Source: Pseudomonas sediminis
GTDB lineage: Bacteria; Pseudomonadota; Gammaproteobacteria; Pseudomonadales; Pseudomonadaceae
Direction: 5' to 3'
Length of the DNA stretch: 64,000 nucleotides
Assembly (NCBI RefSeq): GCF_002741105.1
Contig: NZ_NIQU01000006.1
Location: 1-64,000 of the forward strand
Shown: positions 19,360 through 30,398 of the stretch, piece after piece
How the letters are laid out: every line of letters begins with the position of its first letter
How positions within the stretch are numbered: the stretch's first letter is position 1
Position numbers and translations under genes: made by a program
The notes under the pieces: generated by a model
Databases searched by the model: none
Seen by the model: the letters and a program-made list of their open reading frames with translations, nothing else
What the model was told of the DNA's origin: nothing

Positions 19360-20613
19360 ATGTGGTCCCTGATTGCCCCCATCAGTTCGTTGCTGAGCGG
19401 GGTCGCGTTACTCCTGCTTGGCAATGGTCTGCTCAACACCCTCCTGACCCTGCGTGGCGTCGCCGAAGGCTACTCCACCACGATGCTCGGACTGATCATG
19501 TCCGGGTACTTCGTCGGGTTCCTCCTCGGTACCTGGCTGGCGACTCCGCTGGTCAAACGTATCGGGCACATTCGCGCGTTCGCCTGTTGTGCCGCTCTGG
19601 CCGCCATCGCCGCCCTGCTCCATCTGCTGCTGATAAATCCCTGGGTCTGGCTGGGCCTACGGGTGCTCTACGGCCTGGGGCTGGTGACGCTGTACATGGT
19701 CATCGAGAGCTGGCTCAACGCCCAGGCGCCCAACGAGAAGCGCGGCCAGGTGTTCGCCGTGTACATGGCGGTCAACCTTGGCGCCCTGGCGCTGGCCCAG
19801 CAGTTGCTGCACCTGGCCGACCCGGTGCGGTTCACCCTGTTCGCCATCGCAGCCATCCTCATCAGCGCTGCGCTGATGCCCATTACCCTGACCCGTCAGG
19901 CACAGCCGAGTCTGCCGGAAACGCCGCCGACCAACCTGCGCCAACTGTGGAATATCGCACCGCTGGCGATAGTCGCCGCCGGGCTTTCCGGCCTGGCCAT
20001 GGGCGGTTTCTGGGGCATGGCGCCTGTCTACGCCAGCCTGGCCGGCTTCGATACCTCCGGCGTCGGCCTGCTGATGACGGCGACCATTCTCGGCGGCGCC
20101 CTGCTGCAATGGCCCATCGGTATCTACTCGGATCGTCACGACCGGCGCCAGGTACTGCTCTGGGTGGTGATACTGGCAGTCGCCCTGGCGCTGATCATGA
20201 GCCTGCTGCCGGCCGGTCCGCTGCTGCTCGGCGCCATCTTCATCTGGGGTGGCTTGGCCTTCGCCATCTACCCCATCGCCGTGGCGCAGCTGATCGACCA
20301 GTTGCACAGCGACGAGATTCTTTCCGGCTCCGCCAGTTTGCTGATGGTCAACGGCATCGGCTCGGTGTGCGGCCCGCTGCTGGCTGGCGTGCTGATGGAG
20401 CAACTGGGCGCCAGCGCACTGCCACTGTACTTCGCCTGCACCCTCGGCCTGCTGGCCGCCTACACCTTTTACCGGCTGCGCCATGTCAGCGATCTGGTCA
20501 GCGGCGACGCCGCGCACTTCACGCCCATGCTGCGTACCAGCCCTACAGTGCTGGAGCTGATGCCCGATGCACCGCCCCATGATTCGACGGAGGAGACGAC
20601 AACTCAGTCCTGA
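19360..20613 (+). CDS. Major facilitator superfamily transporter (YcaD-like)
   Basis: This 417-residue transporter has about 12 membrane helices, an MFS loop (ATPLVKRIGHIRAFACCAAL) after helix 2 and YSDRHDRRQVLLW after helix 8. It resembles the YcaD family, whose substrates are poorly known. The open frame continues upstream through an AT-rich stretch (19214-19359) unlike its surroundings; the hydrophobic region starts at M 19360, so that start is preferred. A hairpin (20620-20663) follows directly and may end the transcript. Confidence 0.82.
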   Translation: MWSLIAPISSLLSGVALLLLGNGLLNTLLTLRGVAEGYSTTMLGLIMSGYFVGFLLGTWLATPLVKRIGHIRAFACCAALAAIAALLHLLLINPWVWLGLRVLYGLGLVTLYMVIESWLNAQAPNEKRGQVFAVYMAVNLGALALAQQLLHLADPVRFTLFAIAAILISAALMPITLTRQAQPSLPETPPTNLRQLWNIAPLAIVAAGLSGLAMGGFWGMAPVYASLAGFDTSGVGLLMTATILGGALLQWPIGIYSDRHDRRQVLLWVVILAVALALIMSLLPAGPLLLGAIFIWGGLAFAIYPIAVAQLIDQLHSDEILSGSASLLMVNGIGSVCGPLLAGVLMEQLGASALPLYFACTLGLLAAYTFYRLRHVSDLVSGDAAHFTPMLRTSPTVLELMPDAPPHDSTEETTTQS

Positions 20614-20619
20614 AGTCAT

Positions 20620-20663
20620 AGAACCTGTTCAAAGACTCGCGAAGCAGTCTTGGGACAGGTTCT
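20620..20663. repeat. Short palindromic element sharing tips with the 17643 element
   Basis: AGAACCTGT (20620-20628) pairs with ACAGGTTCT (20655-20663), and an inner AAGACT (20632-20637) pairs with AGTCTT (20646-20651). The outer arms equal the outer part of the MITE-like ends 3 kb away, suggesting an internally deleted relative. It may also terminate the MFS gene. Confidence 0.6.
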
Positions 20664-20773
20664 TAAAGGCTGTTTCGGCAAGGCCTTGAGCCTACCCCAA
20701 GCAGCCAGAAACCCGGCCCCTCGGCCGCGCGCATTCGCGCCGAGCCGCAGCGGCCACTTCTGGAGAAACAACG

Positions 20774-23032
20774 ATGCTATTAGCTACCGACCTGGATGGA
20801 ACCTTTCTCGCTGGCGACCCCGAAGATCGCCTGAGCCTCTATCAGACCATCGCCGCCCACCCCGAAATCAAGCTCGCCTACGTCACCGGGCGCAGCCTGG
20901 AAGCGGTGCTGCCGCTGCTGGCCGACCCAACGTTGCCGCAGCCGGACTACATCATCGCCGACGTCGGCGCGACCCTGGTGCATGGCGACAGCCTGCAACC
21001 GATCCAGCAGCTGCAGAGCGTGGTGGATGCCCGCTGGCCCGGCGAAACCCAGGTAGCCAGCGCCATCGAGCCGTTCGGTCTGGAGCGCCAGGACGTGCCA
21101 CAGGCGCGTCGCTGCTCCTACTTCTGCACGCCCGAACAGGCGGCCAACCCGGCACTACGCGAGATCGCCGATGAGCTGGGTTGCGACCTGCTGTACTCCG
21201 CCGAGCTGTACCTGGATTTCCTGCCCAAGGGCGTGAACAAGGGCAGCAGCCTGCAGGCCCTGGCCGACTGGCTGGAGCTGAGCCACGATCAGGTGCTGGC
21301 CGCTGGCGACACGCTCAATGACCTGTCCATGCTCAGCTCCAGCTTCCATGGCGTGTGCGTCGGCGAATCGGAAACCGCATTGCTGGAAGCCACCAACCAC
21401 CATTCACGCACCCTGCACGCCGAGCGTCCGGGCTGCGGCGGCATCCTCGAAGCCTTTGCCCACTTCGGCTTCCTCGGCGAGCACGGTATCGCCGCCGAAC
21501 GCCGCCAGGCCGCGCAACCGGGCAAGGCCGAGCTGGTGATGGTCTATCACCGCCTGCCCTATGAGGAATACCGCAACGCGGCCGGCAAGCTGCAGCGCCG
21601 CCGCCCCACTTCGCCCAACGGCATCATTCCCACTCTGCTCAGCTTCTTCGGCGACGGCCGACCCGGCTCCTGGGTCGCCTGGGCTGTGCATGAGGATGGC
21701 GACGAACCGTTCGACAGCCACACCACCGTGGACGCCGAGCGCTACCCCAAGCTCACCGCTGCGCGGGTCAAGCTGAGCAAGGAAGAAGTCGACATCTTCT
21801 ACAAGCGCTTCTCCAAGGAAGCCTTCTGGCCGACCCTGCACACCTTCTGGGAACGCGCCACCTTCAACGAGGACGACTGGCAGGTATTCCTCAAGGTCAA
21901 CCGCGCCTTCGCCGAACGCACCGCGCTGGAGGCAGCCGAAGGCGCCATCGTCTGGCTGCACGACTACAACCTGTGGATGGTGCCGGCCTACCTGCGCGAG
22001 CTGCGCCCGGACCTGCGCATCGCCTTCTTCCACCACACCTACTTCCCCTCGGCCGACGTGTTCAACGTGTTGCCGTGGCGCCGGCAGATCATCGGCAGCC
22101 TGCTGCAGTGCGACTACATCGGCTTCCACATTCCACGCCAGGTGGAGAACTTCGTCGACGTCGCCCGTGGCGTGTTCCCGCTGAAAACCCTGGAGCGGCA
22201 GAACTGCGCGCCGCGCTTCATCACTTACGGTTGCGCCGTGGGCCTGGAGCGCATGACCACCGAACTGGACACCGGCACCCGTCAGGTCAAGCTCGGCGCA
22301 CACCCGGTCGGGCTCGACATAGACCGCGTGCGAGGCGCCCTGGAGGCGCCGAAGATCAAGGAGCTGATGGGTCAACTGCGTGAGGAAATGAAAGGCGTGA
22401 AGCTGATCCTCTCGGTAGAGCGCCTCGACTACACCAAAGGCATTCTGGAAAAGCTCAACGCCTACGAGCGCCTGCTGGCTGATAACCCCGAACTGATCGG
22501 CAAGGTTACCTTGGTCACCGTGTGCGTACCGGCGGCCAAGGAGATGACCGTCTACAACGAGCTGCAAAGCCAGATCGAGCAGGCGGTCGGCCGTATCAAC
22601 GGCCGCTTCGCACGCATTGGCTGGACGCCGCTGCAGTTCTTCTTCCGCAGCCTGCCCTTCGAGGAGGTCAGCGCCTGGTACGCCATGGCCGACGTCATGT
22701 GGATCACCCCGTTACGTGACGGCCTCAACCTGGTGGCCAAGGAGTTCGTCGCAGCGCAGGGCTTGCTCGGCGGACGTGGCGTGCTGGTGCTGTCGGAGTT
22801 CGCCGGTGCCGCAGCCGAGCTCAAGGGCGCGCTGCTGACCAACCCGCATGATCCGGCCGACCTGGCGCAGACCTGCTACCTGGCGCTGAACCTGCCCAAA
22901 AGCGAGGCCCAGGCGCGCCTGCGCGAGCTGTTCGATATCGTCTGCTACAACGACATTCGCCGCTGGGGCGAGGAGTTCCTGGCGGGCGTGCAAGTGCAGG
23001 AAGAACCCAAGCCGCTGACGTTGGTGAGCTGA
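20774..23032 (+). CDS. ggpPS: Bifunctional glucosylglycerol-phosphate synthase/phosphatase
   Basis: This 752-residue fusion makes the compatible solute glucosylglycerol from ADP-glucose and glycerol 3-phosphate. The N-terminal HAD phosphatase (about 1-245) starts with the catalytic DLDGT motif (D6, D8) and has GDTLNDLSML. The C-terminal GT20 glycosyltransferase (about 260-740) has WLHDYNLWMVPAYLR, HHTYFPSADVFNVLPWRRQI, VERLDYTKGILEKL and PLRDGLNLVAKEF. This phosphatase-first fusion is the GgpPS type rather than OtsA, where trehalose genes are separate. P. mendocina-group species are known to accumulate glucosylglycerol under salt stress. Trehalose-6-phosphate synthase activity is the main alternative. 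Confidence 0.85.
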   Translation: MLLATDLDGTFLAGDPEDRLSLYQTIAAHPEIKLAYVTGRSLEAVLPLLADPTLPQPDYIIADVGATLVHGDSLQPIQQLQSVVDARWPGETQVASAIEPFGLERQDVPQARRCSYFCTPEQAANPALREIADELGCDLLYSAELYLDFLPKGVNKGSSLQALADWLELSHDQVLAAGDTLNDLSMLSSSFHGVCVGESETALLEATNHHSRTLHAERPGCGGILEAFAHFGFLGEHGIAAERRQAAQPGKAELVMVYHRLPYEEYRNAAGKLQRRRPTSPNGIIPTLLSFFGDGRPGSWVAWAVHEDGDEPFDSHTTVDAERYPKLTAARVKLSKEEVDIFYKRFSKEAFWPTLHTFWERATFNEDDWQVFLKVNRAFAERTALEAAEGAIVWLHDYNLWMVPAYLRELRPDLRIAFFHHTYFPSADVFNVLPWRRQIIGSLLQCDYIGFHIPRQVENFVDVARGVFPLKTLERQNCAPRFITYGCAVGLERMTTELDTGTRQVKLGAHPVGLDIDRVRGALEAPKIKELMGQLREEMKGVKLILSVERLDYTKGILEKLNAYERLLADNPELIGKVTLVTVCVPAAKEMTVYNELQSQIEQAVGRINGRFARIGWTPLQFFFRSLPFEEVSAWYAMADVMWITPLRDGLNLVAKEFVAAQGLLGGRGVLVLSEFAGAAAELKGALLTNPHDPADLAQTCYLALNLPKSEAQARLRELFDIVCYNDIRRWGEEFLAGVQVQEEPKPLTLVS

Positions 23033-23040
23033 GAAAGCCC

Positions 23041-23116
23041 TTCGCGGCTGAAGCGGAATACCGCCCAGCCGCTCCTACGGCCTAACTGGTCTGGTAGGAG
23101 CGGCTTCAGCCGCGAA
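23041..23116. repeat. REP doublet
   Basis: An inverted REP (23041-23078, ending GCCGCTCCTAC) and a direct one (23094-23116, containing GGAGCGGCTTCAGCCGCGAA) face each other 15 bases apart. They lie between the convergent ggpPS and VOC genes. Confidence 0.88.
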
Positions 23117-23132
23117 GGCGCAGCCTCGTTTC

Positions 23133-23154
23133 CCCGGATTTCATCCGGGCTACG
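23133..23154. repeat. CCCGGATT...ATCCGGGCTACG palindromic repeat
   Basis: A short hairpin common between Pseudomonas genes. Related copies are at 35117-35137, 35155-35177 and 63963-63993. Confidence 0.8.
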
Positions 23155-23173
23155 TTTGCCGAGAAATTCGCCG

Positions 23174-23593
23174 TCAACCTTCCTGGCTATCGACCACGCA
23201 GTTGATCATCCATGGCACACCGAAACGGTCAGTGAGCATGGCGAATTGGGTCGCCCAGAAGGTAGCCTGCAACTCCATCTGCACCTCGCCACCAGCCGAC
23301 AGTGCCTCATATAGGCGCTCGGCCTCCGGCACGTTGTCCACCTGCAGGGAAATCGAGCAACCCTTGATGCCCTCGTGCGGATACTGCGGGATGGTGTCCG
23401 ACGCCATCAGGATCTGGTCACCCGCCGTCAGGCACACGTGCATCACCCGGTCATGAAACTCCGGCGGCACCTCGCCGGCATCCGGGCTTTCACCGAAGCG
23501 CATCAGTTCCAGCTTGCCGCCCAGTAGCTCGGCGTAGAAATTGAAGGCTTGCTCGCACTGGCCATCGAACATCAGATAGGCATGAATCTTCAT
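23174..23593 (-). CDS. VOC-superfamily protein (PhnB/YjdN-like)
   Basis: This 139-residue protein has the glyoxalase/bleomycin-resistance fold of the PhnB-like type: MKIHAYLMFDGQCEQAFNFYAELLGG at the start in two family blocks, then MASDTIPQ and a C-terminal ATFWATQFAMLTDRFGVPWMIN. Members usually lack a proven reaction. It starts two bases after the stop of the YCII-domain gene, and the two are co-transcribed; this pairing is common in proteobacteria, often with an ECF sigma factor, which is not seen here. Confidence 0.88.
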   Translation of the reverse strand: MKIHAYLMFDGQCEQAFNFYAELLGGKLELMRFGESPDAGEVPPEFHDRVMHVCLTAGDQILMASDTIPQYPHEGIKGCSISLQVDNVPEAERLYEALSAGGEVQMELQATFWATQFAMLTDRFGVPWMINCVVDSQEG

Positions 23594-23595
23594 CG

Positions 23596-24030
23596 CTACT
23601 CTCCTTGATTTTCACTGCTCATGCGTGCGCGGATACGTTCTTCCTGCTCACGCAACTCGGGGGTGAATTCGGCGCCGAAATCCTCGGCCTCGAAGATCTG
23701 TCGAATCTCGATATCGGATTCGCCAGGCATGGGGTTGGGGCAACGCTTGACCCAGTCGATGCAGGCCTGCAGCGACTCGACCTGAAAGATCCAGAAGCCG
23801 GCTACCAACTCCTTGGTCTCCATGAACGGGCCATCAATCACCGTGCGCTGCGCCCCGGAGAACCTCACCCGGGCGCCCCTGGAACTGGGGTGAAGACCTT
23901 CGGCAGCCTGAATCACGCCAGCGGCTGCCAGCTCTTCGTTGTAACGGCCCATGGCCGTCAGCAGCTCTTCGCTGGGCATCACACCGGCTTCGGAATCGGC
24001 TGTCGCTTTGACAATCACCATGAAACGCAT
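23596..24030 (-). CDS. YCII/DGPF-domain protein
   Basis: This 144-residue protein of the YCII-related family has the DGPF signature as IDGPFMETKELVAGFWI in its middle and MRFMVIVKA at the start. The C-terminus is charged. It is the first gene of a two-gene unit with the VOC protein. The family is predicted to have a small-molecule enzyme role with a conserved His-Asp pair, but activity is not established. Confidence 0.85.
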   Translation of the reverse strand: MRFMVIVKATADSEAGVMPSEELLTAMGRYNEELAAAGVIQAAEGLHPSSRGARVRFSGAQRTVIDGPFMETKELVAGFWIFQVESLQACIDWVKRCPNPMPGESDIEIRQIFEAEDFGAEFTPELREQEERIRARMSSENQGE

Positions 24031-24199
24031 CGCCTTTCTCCTTGTTCGAGTCGAAGTCGCGCGCAGGGTGTCTCCCTACGGCTGACAGTGAACCCAGGGC
24101 GGGGTTCTATGCAGTAGTCGAACGAGTGAAGAAAGAATCGACAGGCGCTAGGAATATTTTCGTCGGGTCGCCTGATACGACCCGCGGCAGGGATAGAGT

Positions 24200-24227
24200 G
24201 CGCGGCGCTTCAAGGAACGCGCCGCGC
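24200..24227 (-). terminator. Hairpin downstream of the chemoreceptor gene
   Basis: GCGCGGCGC (24200-24208) pairs with GCGCCGCGC (24219-24227) eight bases after the chemoreceptor stop. A second hairpin, CGGGTCG-CCTGATA-CGACCCG, is at 24164-24184. Confidence 0.6.
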
Positions 24228-24235
24228 AGGCAGGA

Positions 24236-26158
24236 TCAAACGCGGAAGCGACTGACCATGGACTGCAACTGGCCGCCCAGGCGCGCCAGCTCGGCCGAGG
24301 ATTTGGCCGTTTCGTCGCTGGCAATGGCGGTCTGCTCGGACACATCACGCACGCTGAGGATGCTGCGGCTGATTTCCTCGGCCACGGCGCTCTGCTGTTC
24401 CGCAGCAGCGGCGATCTGCTGGTTCATCGACTGAATGTTGGACACCGCCAGGGTGATGCTGCCCAGCGAGTCGCCTGCCTTGCGCGTCAACTCGACACTG
24501 CTGTCGGTCAGGTTACGGCTATTGCGCATCACCGCGGCGACCTGCTGAGTGCCGCTCTGCAGGCCGGCAATCAAGGCTTCGATCTCCTCGGTGGACTTCT
24601 GCGTACGCTGCGCCAGGCCGCGAACCTCATCGGCGACCACGGCAAAACCGCGTCCGGCCTCGCCAGCGCGCGCCGCCTCGATGGCGGCGTTGAGCGCCAG
24701 CAGGTTGGTCTGCTCGGCCACCGACTTGATCACGTCCATGACGCTGCCGATCTTGTCGCTTTCCTGCTGCAACCCATTCATCGCATCGCTGGAGCGGCTG
24801 ACTTCGGCGGCCAGGCGTTCGATCTGCGAAATCACCTCGGCGACCACCTGATCACCGACACGCGCCTGGCCATCGGCCTGGTTGGCCGCCTGCGAAGCCT
24901 GCTCGGCATTGCGCGCGACTTCCTGCACGGTGGCCGACATCTCGTGCATGGCGGTAGCGACCTGATCGGTCTCGCTCTTCTGGCTGTTGGCACCGGCGCT
25001 GGTCTGCTCGGTGACCGCCGACAATTCTTCGGCGGCGCTGGCGATTTGCGTGACGCTGTCGCGGATGCCGGAGATCAGCTCACGCAGGGTGCTGGCCATG
25101 TACTGGATACCCTGCTGCAACTGACCCATCTCGTCGCGACGGTCGACCTGTACGGTAGCGGTGAGATCGCCCTCGGCAATGCGCTGCACCGCGCCCAGCG
25201 TGTCCTGCAGCGGACGGGTGATCTGCCGGGTGATGATCCAGGCAGCCAGCACGCCGAACAGCAGGGCCAGCAACGTGGTAATGATCTGCAGATTGCGTGC
25301 AGTGGCGGTTTCCTCGTCACGACGGTCGATCTGGATCTGTACCAGCGCGGCGTTGTCCTTGACGATCTGGTAGCCCTGCTGGGTCAGCGCCACGCGTTCG
25401 GCGACGATGATGTCGTTGGCCTGACTGAAACGCTGCACTTGCGCCTGATAGGCATCGAGACCGGCGCGCACAGCGCTGATCGCACCACCCTGCTCGCCGG
25501 CGAAGGCCGCAGCCAGCGCCTCGATACTTTGCACGGCACGCTCGCTCTGGGTGCGCATCGCCTGTTCGGTATCGGTATTGGGATTAGCCGTGTAGCCGCG
25601 CACTTCGTAACGGGTCAATTGCAGGCTCTCACGCACATCGCGCACGGCCAGGTAACGCGGCGAGCGCCGCTCGTCGAACTCCGGCATCTGCTGCACGGCC
25701 TTGTACAGGTTTTCAAGCTCGGCAAAAGCCTGCTTCGCCAGGCTGCCCATCTGCTCGCGAGCAGCGCGTGCCGTGCGATAGGCATCGGCCATGCGATTGA
25801 AGGATTGCTTGTACAGCTCGATCTGCTCGGCCTGCTGCGTCAGCAAGCGAACGTTCTCTTCACTGCGGAAACGGCTGCGCACCTCGGCGTGCGCATTGCT
25901 GTAGCTGGCCAGCGACTTTTGCACCACCTCGGCCATCTTCTCGTCGCCGTTATCGAGCATGTAACGCAGGCGGTCGACGCGCAGCTCGGTCAGCAGATTG
26001 CTCAGGTGACTGATGTCGGCAGTCCAGTTGCTGCGCTGAACCAGACTGCCCATGCTGGTCCAGGCCACGCTGGCGAGGATCAGGGTCAGGGCCAGCACCA
26101 GACCGAAGCCGAGCGCCAGCTTGCGGGTCACGCTTAGGTTCGCGAACCAGGTGTTCAT
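24236..26158 (-). CDS. Methyl-accepting chemotaxis protein with a large helical sensor domain
   Basis: This 640-residue chemoreceptor has membrane helix 1 (about 12-33), a roughly 250-residue all-helical periplasmic domain, membrane helix 2 (about 290-310), HAMP, and a signalling domain whose hairpin tip is [20 protein letters not shown]. The size of the sensor domain fits the helical bimodular (HBM) type, whose known Pseudomonas members sense TCA-cycle acids or polyamines. The specific ligand is unknown. GGAG precedes the ATG but lies inside a strong hairpin. It follows eda, so its ligand could be linked to sugar or organic acid use, though this is speculation. Confidence 0.9.
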   Translation of the reverse strand: MNTWFANLSVTRKLALGFGLVLALTLILASVAWTSMGSLVQRSNWTADISHLSNLLTELRVDRLRYMLDNGDEKMAEVVQKSLASYSNAHAEVRSRFRSEENVRLLTQQAEQIELYKQSFNRMADAYRTARAAREQMGSLAKQAFAELENLYKAVQQMPEFDERRSPRYLAVRDVRESLQLTRYEVRGYTANPNTDTEQAMRTQSERAVQSIEALAAAFAGEQGGAISAVRAGLDAYQAQVQRFSQANDIIVAERVALTQQGYQIVKDNAALVQIQIDRRDEETATARNLQIITTLLALLFGVLAAWIITRQITRPLQDTLGAVQRIAEGDLTATVQVDRRDEMGQLQQGIQYMASTLRELISGIRDSVTQIASAAEELSAVTEQTSAGANSQKSETDQVATAMHEMSATVQEVARNAEQASQAANQADGQARVGDQVVAEVISQIERLAAEVSRSSDAMNGLQQESDKIGSVMDVIKSVAEQTNLLALNAAIEAARAGEAGRGFAVVADEVRGLAQRTQKSTEEIEALIAGLQSGTQQVAAVMRNSRNLTDSSVELTRKAGDSLGSITLAVSNIQSMNQQIAAAAEQQSAVAEEISRSILSVRDVSEQTAIASDETAKSSAELARLGGQLQSMVSRFRV

Positions 26159-26159
26159 A

Positions 26160-26204
26160 ACAATTCTCCAACTGCGGATGTTTCAGGTTTCGCTGGAGAA
26201 TTGT
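26160..26204 (-). promoter_or_regulatory. Hairpin that covers the chemoreceptor ribosome-binding site
   Basis: In minus-strand RNA, ACAATTCTCCA (26194-26204) pairs perfectly with TGGAGAATTGT (26160-26170). The second arm contains the GGAG Shine-Dalgarno just before the ATG at 26158. The loop is 23 nt. Folding would block translation, so control by temperature, protein or sRNA is possible. Confidence 0.55.
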
Positions 26205-26299
26205 TTTTGTTGAAGCCAGCACAAGGGATCAGCTGACGTAGTAAGCGACTGGCAGGGCACAGATATTAAGCGGCTGCGACATTCTGCAGCGGCCGCGTA

Positions 26300-26971
26300 T
26301 CAGTCCAGCAGCTGCAGGGCCTCGGTGCTGCATTGCTGGATACGTGCCCAGTCGCTGCTTTCCACCCACTCGCGCTGGAACATCCAGGTGCCGCCCACGC
26401 ACATGACGTTGGGCTGCGCCATGTAGCGCTGCAGGTTGTCCGGGGTGATGCCGCCGGTGGGGCAGAAGCGCACACCGCCGAAAGGCCCGGACAGCGCCTT
26501 GAGCGCCGCGACACCGCCACAGATTTCCGCCGGAAACAGCTTGAAGCGGCGATAACCCAGCGCGTAACCGACCATCAGCTCCGATGCGCTGCTCACACCC
26601 GGCAGCAGCGGCAGCGGGTTATCCAGTGCCGCCAGCAACAGCTCACGCGTGCTGCCCGGCGTGACGATGAACTGCGCACCGGCGGCGGTCGCCGCGGCGA
26701 GCATGTCTTCATCCAGCACGGTGCCAGCGCCAACGCAGAGTTCGGGGCGCTCGGCACGCAGGCGGCGAATCGCCTCCAGGCCGTGCTCCGAGCGCAGGGT
26801 CACTTCCAGCACGCGCAGGCCACCAGCGGCCAGGGCGTCGGCCAGCGGCAGGATGTCCGCCTCGCGGGCGATGGTGATCACCGGCATGATCCGCGCCTGC
26901 GCGCAGATGCGGTCGATCTCGGCGATTTTGTCGGCCATGCGCGCGCGCTGGCCTTGGTCGAGGCTGGTCAT
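26300..26971 (-). CDS. eda: KDPG aldolase (2-dehydro-3-deoxyphosphogluconate aldolase)
   Basis: This 223-residue class I aldolase splits KDPG into pyruvate and glyceraldehyde-3-phosphate, the last Entner-Doudoroff step. Active-site residues are E56 and R60 in LEVTLRSEHGL and the Schiff-base K144 in RFKLFPAEICGG. The ATG at 26971 lies one base after the pgl stop, so it is the third gene of the zwf-pgl-eda operon. An in-frame ATG at residue 12 is a weaker alternative. Confidence 0.96.
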   Translation of the reverse strand: MTSLDQGQRARMADKIAEIDRICAQARIMPVITIAREADILPLADALAAGGLRVLEVTLRSEHGLEAIRRLRAERPELCVGAGTVLDEDMLAAATAAGAQFIVTPGSTRELLLAALDNPLPLLPGVSSASELMVGYALGYRRFKLFPAEICGGVAALKALSGPFGGVRFCPTGGITPDNLQRYMAQPNVMCVGGTWMFQREWVESSDWARIQQCSTEALQLLD

Positions 26972-26972
26972 G

Positions 26973-27672
26973 TCAGGGGCACCAATGGATTTCAAGAGGG
27001 GAATTGAGGAAGGCGCGGATCGGCAACTCGGAGGTTTCACCAGGCTGCAGCGCCGCGCTGAGGATGTTCAGTTTCGCCTGGCCCTGGATCGCCAGCAGCG
27101 GCAGGCGTGCGCTGGCCAGCACCGGCACGGTCAGGGTCAGGCGTTGCGCCGGCTCGCTCGGGGCAAGCATCGGCAATACGCGGCGCGCGCAGTCCGGCTG
27201 TAGCGCCTGATGCAGATTAGGGCTGTACGGGAACAGCGAGGCGGTATGACCGTCATCGCCCATGCCCAGCACCAGCACATCGATCGGCGCCAGCTCGGTA
27301 ACCGCAGCATCGGCCAGCTCGGCTGCCTGTTCGAGGTTGCCGGCGACCTGATAGAGGCCGAGAAAACGCGTTTCGGCGGCCGGACCACGGAGCAGATGAC
27401 GACGCACCAGCGCCTCGTTACTGCCCGCGTGATTGATCGGCACCCAACGCTCATCAGCCAGACTCACCAGCACCTGCGCCCAGGGCACGTCCTGCTGCGC
27501 CAGCGCCTCGAAGAACGGCACCGGGCTGCGCCCACCGGACACTACCAGCGTGGCCTGACCGCGACTGGCGATGGCCTGGCGCAGCGCATCGGCCACGCGC
27601 ACGGCCAAGGCTTGGGCCAATTGCTCGGCGTCATCATGCGGGCAGGCCTGCACGCCTGACGGCAGTTTCAGT

Positions 27673-27686
<14 letters not shown>
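26973..27686 (-). CDS. pgl: 6-phosphogluconolactonase
   Basis: This 237-residue enzyme hydrolyses 6-phosphogluconolactone to 6-phosphogluconate. The family motifs [35 protein letters not shown] and [14 protein letters not shown] are all present. The ATG at 27686 has AGGAG in front and lies inside the 3' end of zwf (14-base overlap), which couples translation. The gene is followed by eda after one base. Confidence 0.95.
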
Positions 27687-29142
<1,456 letters not shown>

Positions 29143-29204
29143 GAGTTTGTTCTTTTATCAAGATGCACTAGAAATACCGGGTGATACTGCTTTTATCAAG
29201 GAAA

Positions 29205-29227
29205 AATGTTGTGATAGCAACAACATT
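29205..29227. promoter_or_regulatory. HexR operator
   Basis: TTGT-GATAGCA-ACAA (29209-29223) is an exact match to the HexR site TTGT-N7-ACAA, extended to perfect 8-bp arms (AATGTTGT and ACAACATT). It lies between zwf and hexR. HexR represses here and is released by KDPG in Pseudomonas. Confidence 0.88.
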
Positions 29228-29344
29228 ATTCACTACACCCGATAAGTCAGTGGTGGCCACGGGGCGGCATCAGTAGGATAGGCCGGTTGTTTTACCGCCC
29301 ATCGCCTGTCGCCAAGCCCGTTCAACCGCCTGTTAGGAGCCCTT

Positions 29345-30214
29345 ATGGACCGCGTGCGCAACCTGCTGGAACAGATCCAGAGCCGCCTGGACGACCTGAA
29401 CAAGGCCGAACGCAAGGTCGCCGAAGTGATCCTGCACGACCCGCAGCAAGCCACACGCTTCAGCATCGCTGCGCTGGCACAGGCCGCCGCCGTCAGTGAG
29501 CCGACGGTCAACCGTTTCTGCCGCTCGTTCGGCGCCAACGGCTATCCGGAACTGAAGATGCAGCTGGCGCAGAGCCTGGCCAGCGGCGCCGCCTACGTCA
29601 GCCGCGCGGTATCGGCCGACGACGGCCCCGAGGCTTACACGCGCAAGATTTTCGGCAGCACCATCGCCTCGCTGGACAGCGCCTGCCAGAGCCTCGACCC
29701 GCAGCACGTCAGCCGCGCCGTCGACCTGCTGATCCAGGCGCGGCAGATCCACTTCTTCGGCCTCGGCGCCTCGGCCTCGGTAGCGCTGGACGCGCAGCAC
29801 AAGTTCTTTCGCTTCAACCTCGCGGTCTCGGCACACTCCGACGTGCTGATGCAGCGCATGATCGCTTCGGTGGCGCACACCGGTGATCTGTTCGTGATCA
29901 TTTCCTACACCGGGCGCACCCGCGAACTGGTGGAAGTGGCACGTCTGGCGCGCGAGAACGGCGCTTCGGTACTCGGCCTCACCGCCGCCGGCTCGCCGCT
30001 GGCCAAGGCCAGCACCCTGAGCCTGGACATTCCGCTGCCGGAAGACACCGACATCTACATGCCGATGACCTCGCGCATCATCCAGCTCACCGTGCTCGAC
30101 GTACTCGCCACCGGCGTCACCCTGCGCCGCGGCGTCGACTTCCAGCCACACCTGCGCAAGATCAAGGAAAGCCTCAGCGCCAGCCGTTACCCGGCGGATG
30201 AAGAGCCGCTGTAA
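29345..30214 (+). CDS. hexR: HexR, repressor of the Entner-Doudoroff genes
   Basis: This 289-residue RpiR-family regulator has an N-terminal HTH (about 1-77; [22 protein letters not shown]) and a C-terminal SIS domain (about 120-260; [33 protein letters not shown]) that binds KDPG. It is divergent from zwf and should repress zwf-pgl-eda and, elsewhere, edd and gap. An exact HexR site is in the shared upstream region, so it may also control itself. Confidence 0.96.
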   Translation: MDRVRNLLEQIQSRLDDLNKAERKVAEVILHDPQQATRFSIAALAQAAAVSEPTVNRFCRSFGANGYPELKMQLAQSLASGAAYVSRAVSADDGPEAYTRKIFGSTIASLDSACQSLDPQHVSRAVDLLIQARQIHFFGLGASASVALDAQHKFFRFNLAVSAHSDVLMQRMIASVAHTGDLFVIISYTGRTRELVEVARLARENGASVLGLTAAGSPLAKASTLSLDIPLPEDTDIYMPMTSRIIQLTVLDVLATGVTLRRGVDFQPHLRKIKESLSASRYPADEEPL

Positions 30215-30220
30215 GGCATC

Positions 30221-30294
30221 TGCAGGAGCCAGCCTGCCGACGATTCGTCGTATCGGCACGATCCAAAAGGCATCGCCGGCAACCTGGCTCCTAC
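30221..30294. repeat. REP-like inverted pair (AGGAGCCAGCCTGCC type)
   Basis: TGCAGGAGCCAGCCTGCC (from 30221) and the inverted partner CGGCAACCTGGCTCCTACC (30276-30294) form a variant REP pair directly after hexR, where it may stabilise or end the transcript. Confidence 0.75.
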
Positions 30295-30398
30295 CGTTCT
30301 GCTGCACTGCCGGCTAAATACTGTCGTGGCTCGACCAGGCAAATAGCGACGCTTCTGGTAGGCTTGCCGGCTTTTCCGAACCTGCCAGGAAATCCGTC

